Of a stretch of DNA of 64,000 nt, positions 54,748 to 63,843 are shown one piece after another. Numbering within the stretch: position 1 is the first letter of the stretch; each line of letters starts with the position of its first letter. Made by a program: the position numbers and the translations under genes. The stretch covers positions 37,515 through 101,514 of the forward strand of contig NZ_JAQGJT010000063.1 of NCBI RefSeq assembly GCF_028290495.1, read 5' to 3'. The stretch is from Tardiphaga sp. (lineage in GTDB: Bacteria > Pseudomonadota > Alphaproteobacteria > Rhizobiales > Xanthobacteraceae). The notes beneath the pieces were generated by a model. The model was not told where the DNA came from, did not search any database, and saw nothing but the letters and a program-made list of their open reading frames with translations.

Positions 54748-54761
54748 TTGATCTGGATCAA
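54748..54761. promoter_or_regulatory. FNR/FixK box upstream of the FNR-like gene
   Basis: TTGAT-CTGG-ATCAA is a perfect FNR/FixK-type site, centred 39.5 bases before the ATG at 54794. A class II promoter (site centre at about -41) would place transcription start within two bases of that ATG. So either translation begins at the second ATG (54806), the mRNA is near-leaderless, or the site mediates autorepression. Confidence 0.85.
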
Positions 54762-54793
54762 AACGATCTGGCGAGCCACCGGTAAGCTGCCGT

Positions 54794-55591
54794 ATGTCGC
54801 GCAGCATGACTGAACCCAACGCTCTCCTTGAGGCTCCTGTCGTTGCCTCAGAGGCGCCCAGTGTTGTCTTCGCGGCCGGCGCAGAAGCGTTCTACTGCAG
54901 GGTTGGTCGCGGTGCGAATGGCTGCGTCTGCATGGTGCGGAAATTCAGCGTCTGCGGTGCGCTGGAACTTTCGGAAATGGACGAAGTCGCCCGAGTTAGC
55001 CAACCCAAGACCTACCCCGCCAGGACGATGCTGTTCGATGAGAGCGCGCTGGCCTGCAACGTCTACAACGTCTCGGAAGGTTGCGTACGACTCTACAAGT
55101 CGCTGCCCGATGGCCGTCGCCAGATCGTAGGCTTTGCGTTGCCGGGCGATTTCCTCGGTCTTGCCTTTATGGAACGCTACGGCGTAGCTGCCGAAGCCGT
55201 CACCGACGTCAAGGTCTGCCGCTTCGCCCGCGCTGCCTTTGTCGAATATCTCGACACCAAGCCGCATCTTTTGCGCCGGCTGCACCAGTTTGTCTGCCAT
55301 GAACTCAGCCTCGCGCAGGATCAGATGCTGCTGCTCGGCCGCCGCACGGCCGAAGAGAAAGTCGTCGCCTTTCTACTCAATCTGCAGGCCCGCTACAGCC
55401 GGATCGGCCCGGTTTCCGTCAACGTGCCCTTGCCGATGAGCCGGCAGGACATCGCCGATTATCTGGGCCTCACTATCGAGACTGTCAGCCGCACGCTGAC
55501 CAAACTGGCCCGCGCCAAGGTGATCGTGGTGGTGCCGGACGGCATCCGCCTGCTGACCCCCGAACGGCTGGACAAGCTCGCTGCGCTGTAA
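54794..55591 (+). CDS. FNR-like oxygen-responsive transcriptional regulator (Crp/Fnr family, AadR/FnrN-type)
   Basis: A 265-residue regulator. The effector domain (about 60-190) contains LPDGRRQIVGFALPGDFLGLA, a hallmark of FixK/FnrN proteins. The recognition helix TIETVSRTL has E229, S232 and R233, the residues that read TTGAT. Cysteines 44, 46 and 54 lie where FNR has its N-terminal cluster ligands and C142 aligns with E. coli FNR C122, so an oxygen-labile 4Fe-4S cluster is likely. The first pair is spaced C-x-C instead of C-x2-C. A perfect box lies upstream. FixK2 lacks this cysteine set, so this is FnrN/AadR-like. Confidence 0.88.
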   Translation: MSRSMTEPNALLEAPVVASEAPSVVFAAGAEAFYCRVGRGANGCVCMVRKFSVCGALELSEMDEVARVSQPKTYPARTMLFDESALACNVYNVSEGCVRLYKSLPDGRRQIVGFALPGDFLGLAFMERYGVAAEAVTDVKVCRFARAAFVEYLDTKPHLLRRLHQFVCHELSLAQDQMLLLGRRTAEEKVVAFLLNLQARYSRIGPVSVNVPLPMSRQDIADYLGLTIETVSRTLTKLARAKVIVVVPDGIRLLTPERLDKLAAL

Positions 55592-55608
55592 TCGATCCAG
55601 CCGCATTT

Positions 55609-55649
55609 TTGATTCAGCTCAAGGCGGTCCGACGCGCCCCGCCTAAAAT
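55609..55649 (+). promoter_or_regulatory. FNR/FixK-type class II promoter of the small membrane ORF
   Basis: TTGAT-TCAG-CTCAA (55609-55622) matches the FNR/FixK box with one mismatch in the second half. TAAAAT at 55644-55649 is a good -10, putting transcription start near 55656 and the box centre at about -41, the class II geometry. The only gene directly downstream is the 33-codon ORF at 55676. Confidence 0.7.
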
Positions 55650-55675
55650 CTCTCCGTCAATCAATGGAGAGCAAA

Positions 55676-55777
55676 ATGCCCCTCGACAGTATGCTGGTCG
55701 CCGCAAGCGTCGTCCTGATGTTCATTGGCTTCGCCGTGCCAGTAGCCTGGGCCGTGCAGCAGACCTCCAAGGTCTGA
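55676..55777 (+). CDS. Small single-pass membrane protein of unknown function (33 residues)
   Basis: A short ORF with ribosome site GGAGA (55666-55670) before the ATG at 55676. The product has one predicted transmembrane helix (about 7-27, MLVAASVVLMFIGFAVPVAW) and a short polar tail ending QQTSKV. It resembles the general form of small oxidase or respiratory accessory subunits but no family was recognised. A FNR/FixK-type promoter lies directly upstream, so expression under low oxygen is expected. The rest of the 55592-55908 gap shows nothing else. Confidence 0.65.
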   Translation: MPLDSMLVAASVVLMFIGFAVPVAWAVQQTSKV

Positions 55778-55908
55778 GCCAAGGCCTGACCCCCGACCCG
55801 GCCTCTGGACCCCGGCCAATTAGCTGATTAATCCTTCGAAACATGCCATGAGGGGGCGTCCCGCGTCGTTTGCGCGGGGCGGTTCCAGGGTTTGCGAAGG
55901 AGAATGAT

Positions 55909-57558
<1,650 letters not shown>

Positions 57559-57559
57559 C

Positions 57560-57671
57560 TGTCATTCCGGGGCGCGAACGCCGAGGCGGTCGCGAACCCG
57601 AAATCCCCACATGAGACTCGCCATATCGAGGTTCCGGGTTCGCGCGAGGCTGCGCCGCGCACTTCCCGGAT
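57560..57671. repeat. Interspersed REP-like element, copy 2 (right end degenerate)
   Basis: It starts TGTCATTCCGGGGCGCG like copy 3 at 62781 and shares GGTTCCGGGTTCGCG in the middle, but its right end stops at CTTCCCGGA without the matching AATGACA. It lies between convergent pgm and the ABC permease gene, where it may also act as a terminator. Confidence 0.75.
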
Positions 57672-57684
57672 CGATAAATATAGT

Positions 57685-58452
57685 TCAATGCCCGCTGGTG
57701 CGCCAGCGTAGCAGCCGCTGCTCGACCATCGACATCGCCTGCGCGGTGATATAGCCGATCACGCCGAGCAGGATCACGCCGGCGAACAAATCTGCCGAAC
57801 GGAACGAGCGTGCCGAGAGCAGCACCCAGTGGCCGAGGCCGTCGAGGCCGGCCAGGATCTCGCACACCACGGCGAGGATCAGCGACACCGTCAGGCTGAG
57901 CCGCATGCCGGAGATGATGTCGGGGCTGGCCGAGGGCAAAGCGATCTTGAAGATCACCGCGAGCCGCGACATGTGCAGCGAGCGCGCCACCTCGTAGAGC
58001 CGCGGCTCGACCGCGGCGAAACCGTGCACGGTCGCCAGCAGCATCGGCCAGATCGCGCCGAATGCGATCACGAACAGCGCCATACCCTGCGTCAGACCGA
58101 ATACCGCGATCGCCACCGGGATGATCGCCGACACCGGCAGCGGCCGCAGGAATTCCAGCGACGGCGCGACATAGCTGCGCATCGCCTTCGAGGAGCCGAT
58201 CATCGCGCCGAGCGCGATGCCGACGATCGAGGCCAGCAGCCAGCCGTAGGCCATATGCTCCAGCGTGCCGATGGTCTTTGCCATCAGGTCGCCCGACGTG
58301 AAGCCGCGAACCAAAGAGGCCCAGGCGCGGTCCGGGCCGGGGAGAAATACCGGCGACACCAGCTTGAGGTTGGCGACCAGCTGCCAAAGCGTCACGAAGC
58401 CGGCGGCAACGAGGAAGCTGGCGACGCGCCACATCACGACGGTGGCGTTCAT
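57685..58452 (-). CDS. ABC transporter permease (SsuC/TauC-like), second of pair
   Basis: A 255-residue BPD_transp_1 permease starting at the ATG at 58452 (MNATVVMWRVASFLV). The EAA-type loop is near 160-180 (LYEVARSLHMSRLAVIFKIALP), preceded by EFLRPLPVSAIIPVAIAVFGL near 95-115. It overlaps the upstream permease gene by 4 bases. Last gene of the minus-strand transporter operon. Confidence 0.9.
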   Translation of the reverse strand: MNATVVMWRVASFLVAAGFVTLWQLVANLKLVSPVFLPGPDRAWASLVRGFTSGDLMAKTIGTLEHMAYGWLLASIVGIALGAMIGSSKAMRSYVAPSLEFLRPLPVSAIIPVAIAVFGLTQGMALFVIAFGAIWPMLLATVHGFAAVEPRLYEVARSLHMSRLAVIFKIALPSASPDIISGMRLSLTVSLILAVVCEILAGLDGLGHWVLLSARSFRSADLFAGVILLGVIGYITAQAMSMVEQRLLRWRTSGH

Positions 58453-59213
58453 CGGGCTTCTCCCGCCAGCGCTGCAGGCCCGAACAGGTGCCGCTGCGCC
58501 ACTACCAGGCCGGTGTTGAGCGCGTAGCCGATCAGCCCGATCCACAACAGATAAGCGAGCATCAAATCAGGCCGCAGCGCCTGCTGCGCGATCATGATGC
58601 CGGCGCCGAGCCCGATCGGATTGATCGCGATTTCCACGGTGACGGCGACAATGAGCGCGATGCCGGCGGCGAGGCGAAAGGCGAGAAAAATCCGCGGCAA
58701 AGCGGCCGGAATGATGATTTTTCGCACGCGGTCGCCGGGCGAGAGTTTGAGCGCGCGCGACACCTCGATCAGCCGCGGCTCGATGCTGCGCACGGCCGCG
58801 CGCGACAGGATCAGGATCGGCCAGACGCAGGCGAAGGCGACGATCACGATTTCCATGCGGTAGCCGAAGCCGAGCGCGATCAGGGCGATCGGCAGCAGCG
58901 CGATCGAGGGGATTGGCCGCAGCGATTCGATGGTGACTTCCATCAGTCGGTCGAACGGCTGGAAGATGCCAAGTGCAATCCCGAAAGCCAAGCCGACCGC
59001 GCCGCCGACCACCAGGCCGGCAAAGGCCGAGGCCAGCGTGTCCCGGGTGGCGCCGAGGATCGAGCCGTCGGCAAAGGCCTCGACCAGCGCCATCGCGACC
59101 GCGCTCGGCGGCGCCAGCGCGTCGCTGTGAATCTCGGTGGAGCGTGCACAGACTTCCAGCACGAGCAGCAGCGTGACCGGCAGAATCGCCGCCTTCAGGC
59201 GTTCGCGGTTCAT
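58449..59213 (-). CDS. ABC transporter permease (SsuC/TauC-like), first of pair
   Basis: A 254-residue permease from the ATG at 59213 (MNRERLKAAILPVTL). Typical ESLRPIPSIALLPIALIALGFG lies near 93-114 and the EAA loop near 158-178. The longer open frame to 59708 is antisense-like overlap with the ATPase gene. It overlaps both neighbours by 4 bases. Confidence 0.9.
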   Translation of the reverse strand: MNRERLKAAILPVTLLLVLEVCARSTEIHSDALAPPSAVAMALVEAFADGSILGATRDTLASAFAGLVVGGAVGLAFGIALGIFQPFDRLMEVTIESLRPIPSIALLPIALIALGFGYRMEIVIVAFACVWPILILSRAAVRSIEPRLIEVSRALKLSPGDRVRKIIIPAALPRIFLAFRLAAGIALIVAVTVEIAINPIGLGAGIMIAQQALRPDLMLAYLLWIGLIGYALNTGLVVAQRHLFGPAALAGEAR

Positions 59214-60025
59214 GCTTCCGACGCCTTGATGAAGTCGAACAATTCGCGGCGCAGACGCAGGAATTCCGGCATCTCCCGCGTCGCCAGCTGGTCGCGCGGC
59301 CGCGGCAGGTCGATATTCAGTTCGATGCCGATCCGGCCGGGATGCGGCAACAGGCCGATGACGCGATCGCCGAGATAAATCGCCTCTTCGAGATCGTGGG
59401 TGACGAAGATCACGGTGGCGCCGCTCGCCCGGACCAGCTCCAGCACCTCGTCCTGCAGGCCTTGCCGGGTCATGGCATCGAGCGCGCCGAACGGCTCGTC
59501 CATCATGAGCGCCTTGGGCTCCTGCGCCAGGCAGCGCGCGATCTGCAGCCGCTGCTGCATGCCGCCGGACATCTCTGCCGGATATTTGTCGGCGTGGTTC
59601 GGCAGACCGACCTTCTTGAGAAGTTCGTCGATCCGCGCCGGGCGCTGCGACGCCGGCATGCCGATGGTCTCCAGCGCCAGCGAGACATTGCCGGCGGCGG
59701 TGCGCCACGGCAGCAACGCCTTGCCGTAATCCTGGAACACGATGGCGACGTCGCGGCGCGGCGCGCGCATCGCCGCGCCGTCGAACATCACGTCACCCGA
59801 CGTCGGCTGATACAGGCCCGCAGCGAGCCGCAGCGCGGTGGTCTTGCCGCAGCCGGACGCGCCGATGATGCAGAGGAATTCGCCGGGCTTCACGTCGAGG
59901 CTGACATCCTTGATGATGGTCTTGCCGCCGAGATCGAGCGTGACATGCGAGAAAGCGATCTGCGCTTTTCCCGGCGCAGTTGCGGCAGTGGTGGATTGCG
60001 GGCGCGCGGTGGCGGACATGATCAT
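59210..60025 (-). CDS. ABC transporter ATP-binding protein (SsuB/TauB-like)
   Basis: A 271-residue ATPase. Walker A GASGCGKT is at 55-62, signature MSGGMQQ at 151-157 and Walker B ALMMDEP at 171-177, with VFQDYGKALLPWRT as the Q loop. ATG at 60025 is preferred because GGGAGA lies 7 bases upstream; ATG at 60019 is possible. Its start abuts the stop of the GntR gene. Confidence 0.93.
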   Translation of the reverse strand: MIMSATARPQSTTAATAPGKAQIAFSHVTLDLGGKTIIKDVSLDVKPGEFLCIIGASGCGKTTALRLAAGLYQPTSGDVMFDGAAMRAPRRDVAIVFQDYGKALLPWRTAAGNVSLALETIGMPASQRPARIDELLKKVGLPNHADKYPAEMSGGMQQRLQIARCLAQEPKALMMDEPFGALDAMTRQGLQDEVLELVRASGATVIFVTHDLEEAIYLGDRVIGLLPHPGRIGIELNIDLPRPRDQLATREMPEFLRLRRELFDFIKASEA

Positions 60026-60027
60026 CT

Positions 60028-60726
60028 TCAATCTCCCTGACCGGGCGGATAGACAAAGGCCAGCGTCGAACGCAGATGCGATTCGAGCGTGGCCTGGGAA
60101 GCGCCGATATCGCGCGCCAGGATGCGATCGGCAAGCACCTGGTGCGCGGCGACGAAATGCGTGCCGCTGTCGAAGCCGCGCATCATCACGCGGCGGTAGC
60201 GGTAGGCCTGGTCGTACAATTCCGAATGTGCGGAAAGTAGCCGCTTCGAGCCGCAGGCCGCCAGCAACGCGGTGTGAAACCCCTTGTGCAGCCGGTCGAA
60301 ATCCGGTGCGCCCTCGCGAAATTTGTCGCCGATCCGTTCGATATGGCGGCGCATCTGGTGCAGCGCGCCGAGGATGCCGGCCTCCCAGGCATCGTCGCCG
60401 TTCTGGATGGCGAGGCGCAGCGCTTCCATCTCCACCACCGTACGCATCCGGGTGATGTCGGCGAGATCCTCGCGGCTGACTTCGGCGACGCGAAAGCCGC
60501 GCTGGCCGATGCCGACGATCAGCCCGCGTGATACCAGCCGTGACAGGCCCTCGCGGAGCGGCGTGGCGCCGATCTCGTAGCGCTGTACGAGATCGACGAT
60601 GCCGAGTCTGGCGCCCGGCGCCAGGCGACCGGCGATGATGTCATGTTCGACCAGGCTGGCGGCGCGTTCGCTCAGCGTGTCCGATCCATTCGCATCTGCC
60701 GGGCCATCCTGCGCCAAGCCTGCCAT
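60028..60726 (-). CDS. GntR-family (FadR subfamily) transcriptional regulator
   Basis: A 232-residue regulator. The winged helix-turn-helix is at about 17-84 (LVQRYEIGATPLREGLSRL), followed by an FCD domain at about 92-220. It lies between the binding-protein gene and the ATPase gene in the same operon and probably controls the divergent promoters at 61680-61776. Confidence 0.92.
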   Translation of the reverse strand: MAGLAQDGPADANGSDTLSERAASLVEHDIIAGRLAPGARLGIVDLVQRYEIGATPLREGLSRLVSRGLIVGIGQRGFRVAEVSREDLADITRMRTVVEMEALRLAIQNGDDAWEAGILGALHQMRRHIERIGDKFREGAPDFDRLHKGFHTALLAACGSKRLLSAHSELYDQAYRYRRVMMRGFDSGTHFVAAHQVLADRILARDIGASQATLESHLRSTLAFVYPPGQGD

Positions 60727-60752
60727 GTTCGCTGCCTGTTTCAGTCTGAGTC

Positions 60753-61679
60753 CTACTTCAGGATCAGCTTGTTGAGATCAAGCTTGGTCTGCAACATTTT
60801 TTGCGACGACATGATGTCGATCCACCATGCCAGCTGCTCGGCCTTGAGAACCGGCTCGGACTTGTTCGGCGGCGACGCCTTCACGAGTTCGATGGTCTGC
60901 TTGGTGAATTTGGCGATCGCGGCGGATGCCTTTTCCTTGTCGTTGTTCACGATCGGCGCGGCCTCGGCGATCGCGGCACGGAATTTTTTGACGGTCTCCG
61001 GGTTCTTCTCGGCCCATTCGCGCGATGAGGCATAGAAGATGATCGGTTCGGTGCGCTCTAGCTCTGAGGCATAACGGGCGCCGATCGTGCCGCTACCGGC
61101 CGCGAGCATGCGCGAAACCGTCGGTTCCGCCGTCAGCACCGCATCGACGCCGCCGGACTTGATGATGTCGGGCATGGTCGGGAAGGTTACTTCGACGAAG
61201 TTGACGCTCTTCGGATCGACGCCCTTTTCCACCAGCCACTTGACGAACAGCACGTGCAGGAACGCGCCGAGACCGGGCGCGCCGACCTTCTTGCCGACGA
61301 AATCCTTCGGCTCCTTGATGGTGATGCCGTTGCGCACGAAGGCGGTGATGTTGGCGTTGGACGACGGGTTCATGATCGTGGCGCCGGCCACGGCCACTAG
61401 ATCGAGGCCGCCATCGGCGGCCTGAAGGAACACGGTCGAGGTCGGTCCGCCGATCTGGATCGAGCCGGACAGGATCGCCGCGGGGATGTTGGAGTTGATG
61501 CCGATCAGGATCATCTCGGCGTCAAGACCGTGCTTCTTGAAGATACCTTCATCCACGGCGACCATCGCGGAAGCGCAATCCGTCGTGGCCGTGCAGCCGA
61601 TCTGCAGTTTGGTTTGCGCGTGCGCCGGTCCAGCGATCACCATCGCTGCGAATGCCGCCGTTGCCATCCAATTTTTCAT
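60753..61679 (-). CDS. ABC transporter substrate-binding protein (NMT1/SsuA-like)
   Basis: A 308-residue periplasmic protein starting at the ATG at 61679 (MKNWMATAAFAAMVIAGPAHA-Q, signal peptide ending near 21), with GGGAGG upstream. The family motif MVAVDEGIFKKHGLDAEMI is near 39-57. It is the first gene of the minus-strand transporter set and diverges from the FAH gene at 61777, so its ligand is probably the substrate of the FAH/cyclase pathway. Confidence 0.92.
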   Translation of the reverse strand: MKNWMATAAFAAMVIAGPAHAQTKLQIGCTATTDCASAMVAVDEGIFKKHGLDAEMILIGINSNIPAAILSGSIQIGGPTSTVFLQAADGGLDLVAVAGATIMNPSSNANITAFVRNGITIKEPKDFVGKKVGAPGLGAFLHVLFVKWLVEKGVDPKSVNFVEVTFPTMPDIIKSGGVDAVLTAEPTVSRMLAAGSGTIGARYASELERTEPIIFYASSREWAEKNPETVKKFRAAIAEAAPIVNNDKEKASAAIAKFTKQTIELVKASPPNKSEPVLKAEQLAWWIDIMSSQKMLQTKLDLNKLILK

Positions 61680-61776
61680 CAAAGCCTCCCCCCTGATCGC
61701 GATATTTTGCATCGCCTCTTGTTTATCGATATTTTTTTTGATCATATATTTTATCCAAGAACAAGGGGAGACGTCT
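61680..61776. promoter_or_regulatory. AT-rich divergent control region with CGATATTTT direct repeats
   Basis: The 97-base gap between the binding-protein and FAH genes is AT-rich (TATCGATATTTTTTTTGATC around 61725-61742). CGATATTTT occurs at 61700-61708 and 61727-61735, 27 bases apart. It must hold both divergent promoters and is the likely site for the GntR regulator. Confidence 0.45.
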
Positions 61777-62763
61777 GTGAAACTTGCGACATTTCGCACC
61801 AACGGCCAGGACAAGGTTGGTCTGGTCCATCAAAACGATACCAAACTGTTCGACGTGGCCGCGGCTGCCAGCCGTGCCGGCGGGGCCAATCCGGCCTTTG
61901 CGTCGATGCTGGCGCTGATTGACGCCGGCCCTGCCGCGCTCGATGTGGCGCGCGGCCTGTTCGACAAGAACGCCAGCGACGAATCGCTGTCGGTGGCTGT
62001 CGTCGGCGCTGATATTCTCGCGCCGGTGCCGGAGCCGCGGCAGTGTCGCGATGGTATGTCGTTCCCGCTGCACATCCTGCAGGCGCCGCGCGGCCAGCTC
62101 AAGCTCGCCGCCCGCGCCAAGAATGACATGGCAGAACTGGCGCGTATCGAAGCCGAGCCGCTGGGCGAATTGCCGGAAGTGTATCGCCGCCAGCCGATCT
62201 TCTACATCACCAACCGCTTCAGCGTGAAAGGCACCAACACCACGGTGAAATGGCCGCGCTACAGCAAGGTGATGGATTACGAACTCGAATTCGGCATCAT
62301 CACCAAGAACAAGGGCGCCAACATCACGGCCGCCAAGGCCAAGGACCACATCTTCGGCTACACGATCTTCAACGATTTCTCGGCACGCGACGCGCAGCGG
62401 CTGGAAATGGAAGGTCGGCTCGGCCCCGCCAAGGGCAAGAGCTTCGACGGCGGCAATGTGATGGGACCGTGGATCGTCACCCCCGACGAGATCGGCGATC
62501 CCTACACATTGAAGATGGAAGCCCGCGTCAACGGCAAGGTGCGCTCGACGGGCGTCACCGACGGCATGCTGTTCCCGTTCGAGGAGCTGATCGCCTATAT
62601 CAGCCAGGACGAGACCCTGATGCCCGGCGAATTCATCGGCTCCGGCACCGTCGGCAACGGCTGCGGCCTCGAACTCGGCTGGTATCTTGAGCACAATGAC
62701 GAGATCGAACTCGAAGTCGAGAAGATTGGCGTCCTGAAGAACAAGGTCGTTCGGCAGGACTGA
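61777..62763 (+). CDS. Fumarylacetoacetate hydrolase (FAH)-family protein
   Basis: A 328-residue FAH-fold protein from GTG 61777 with GGGGAG upstream. It is longer than the two FAH genes in the aromatic modules. Key segments are the metal-site Glu pair in DYELEFGIITK near 168-178, YTIFNDFSARDAQRLEME near 198-215 and FDGGNVMGPWIVTPDEIG near 224-241. It likely hydrolyses a C-C bond in an acylpyruvate-like intermediate. Followed by a repeat and the cyclase gene. Confidence 0.9.
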   Translation: MKLATFRTNGQDKVGLVHQNDTKLFDVAAAASRAGGANPAFASMLALIDAGPAALDVARGLFDKNASDESLSVAVVGADILAPVPEPRQCRDGMSFPLHILQAPRGQLKLAARAKNDMAELARIEAEPLGELPEVYRRQPIFYITNRFSVKGTNTTVKWPRYSKVMDYELEFGIITKNKGANITAAKAKDHIFGYTIFNDFSARDAQRLEMEGRLGPAKGKSFDGGNVMGPWIVTPDEIGDPYTLKMEARVNGKVRSTGVTDGMLFPFEELIAYISQDETLMPGEFIGSGTVGNGCGLELGWYLEHNDEIELEVEKIGVLKNKVVRQD

Positions 62764-62780
62764 CGGTGATTGTTACACAC

Positions 62781-62907
62781 TGTCATTCCGGGGCGCGGAC
62801 GCCACTCGGCGACCGCGAACCCGGAATCCCGAGATAGTTGAACAATTCGCGGTTCCGGGTCTGCGCGCCGGACGGCTTCGCCGATCGACGCGCATCCCGG
62901 AATGACA
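62781..62907. repeat. Interspersed REP-like element, copy 3
   Basis: Complete copy from TGTCATTCCGG to CCGGAATGACA with the shared core TTCCGGGTCTGCGCG and GGCTTCGCCGATCG. It lies between the FAH gene and the cyclase gene in an otherwise co-directional set. Confidence 0.85.
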
Positions 62908-62936
62908 CGCGAAAAATAACATTAGGAAGAAACACC

Positions 62937-63710
62937 ATGGCTCGCCGCTTCATCGATATCTCCGTTCCCCTGCAGAACGACGTGCCCGCCGATCCGCCGG
63001 GCAACCATCCGACGATCGAATATATTGACCATCAGCAGGGCCTGCCGCGGATGCTGCAGTTCTTCGACGGGTTGAAGAAGGAAGACTTGCCGGACGGCGA
63101 GGGCTGGGCGGTCGAGATGGTCCATCTCTCGACCCATAACGGCACCCATCTGGATGCGCCCTATCACTTCCACCCCACGATGAACCGCGGCGAGAAGGCG
63201 TGGACCATCGATGAAGTGCCGCTGGAATGGTGCCTGCAGCCCGGCGTCAAGCTGGATTTCCGCCATCTCCCCGATGGCTATGTCGCGACCGCCGCCGACG
63301 TCGAGGCAGAGCTGAAGCGCATCGGCCATACGCTGAGCCCGCTGGAAATCGTCGTGGTCAACACCTCCGCCGGCATCAAATATGGTCAGCAGGACTACGT
63401 GACGTCCGGCTGCGGCATGGGCTACGAGGCGACGATGTACCTGCTGGAGCGCGGCGTGCGCCTGACCGGTATCGACGGCTGGAGCTGGGACGCGCCGTTC
63501 GTCTACACCGCCAAGAAATACGCCGAGACTCACGACGCCAGCCTGATCTGGGAAGGCCACAAGGCCGGCCGTCATATCGGTTACTGTCACATCGAGAAGC
63601 TGCACAATCTGGAACAGCTGCCCTCGACGGGCTTCACGGTGTCGTGCTTCCCGGTGAAGATCGAAAAGGCCTCCGCCGGCTGGACGCGGGCGGTGGCGAT
63701 CATCGATTAA
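62937..63710 (+). CDS. Cyclase-family metal-dependent hydrolase (kynurenine formamidase-like)
   Basis: A 257-residue cyclase-fold enzyme. The metal-binding motif HNGTHLDAPYHF near 63-74 (H-x-G-T-H-x-D-x3-H) is diagnostic. FIDISVPLQNDVP near 5-17 is the usual start. Family members hydrolyse N-formylkynurenine, isatin or cyclic amides and lactones. The ATG at 62937 follows AGGAAG. It is co-directional with the FAH gene and followed by a strong hairpin. Confidence 0.9.
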   Translation: MARRFIDISVPLQNDVPADPPGNHPTIEYIDHQQGLPRMLQFFDGLKKEDLPDGEGWAVEMVHLSTHNGTHLDAPYHFHPTMNRGEKAWTIDEVPLEWCLQPGVKLDFRHLPDGYVATAADVEAELKRIGHTLSPLEIVVVNTSAGIKYGQQDYVTSGCGMGYEATMYLLERGVRLTGIDGWSWDAPFVYTAKKYAETHDASLIWEGHKAGRHIGYCHIEKLHNLEQLPSTGFTVSCFPVKIEKASAGWTRAVAIID

Positions 63711-63712
63711 GT

Positions 63713-63748
63713 CAATTGTCGTCCCCGTGAAAGCGGGGACGACAATTG
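63713..63748 (+). terminator. Perfect 15-base hairpin after the cyclase gene
   Basis: CAATTGTCGTCCCCG (63713-63727) and CGGGGACGACAATTG (63734-63748) pair perfectly around a TGAAAG loop. It starts three bases after the stop. No T run follows on the plus strand, so it may be an interspersed palindrome that also blocks or stabilises the transcript end. Confidence 0.75.
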
Positions 63749-63843
63749 AAAGGCTGAAGGCACGGCGCAGACGCGCTGGTCGAACGCTGCATTGCCACCC
63801 ACCCCTGATCCTGCAACATTGCGGAAAAATAGCAGGGTGGAAA

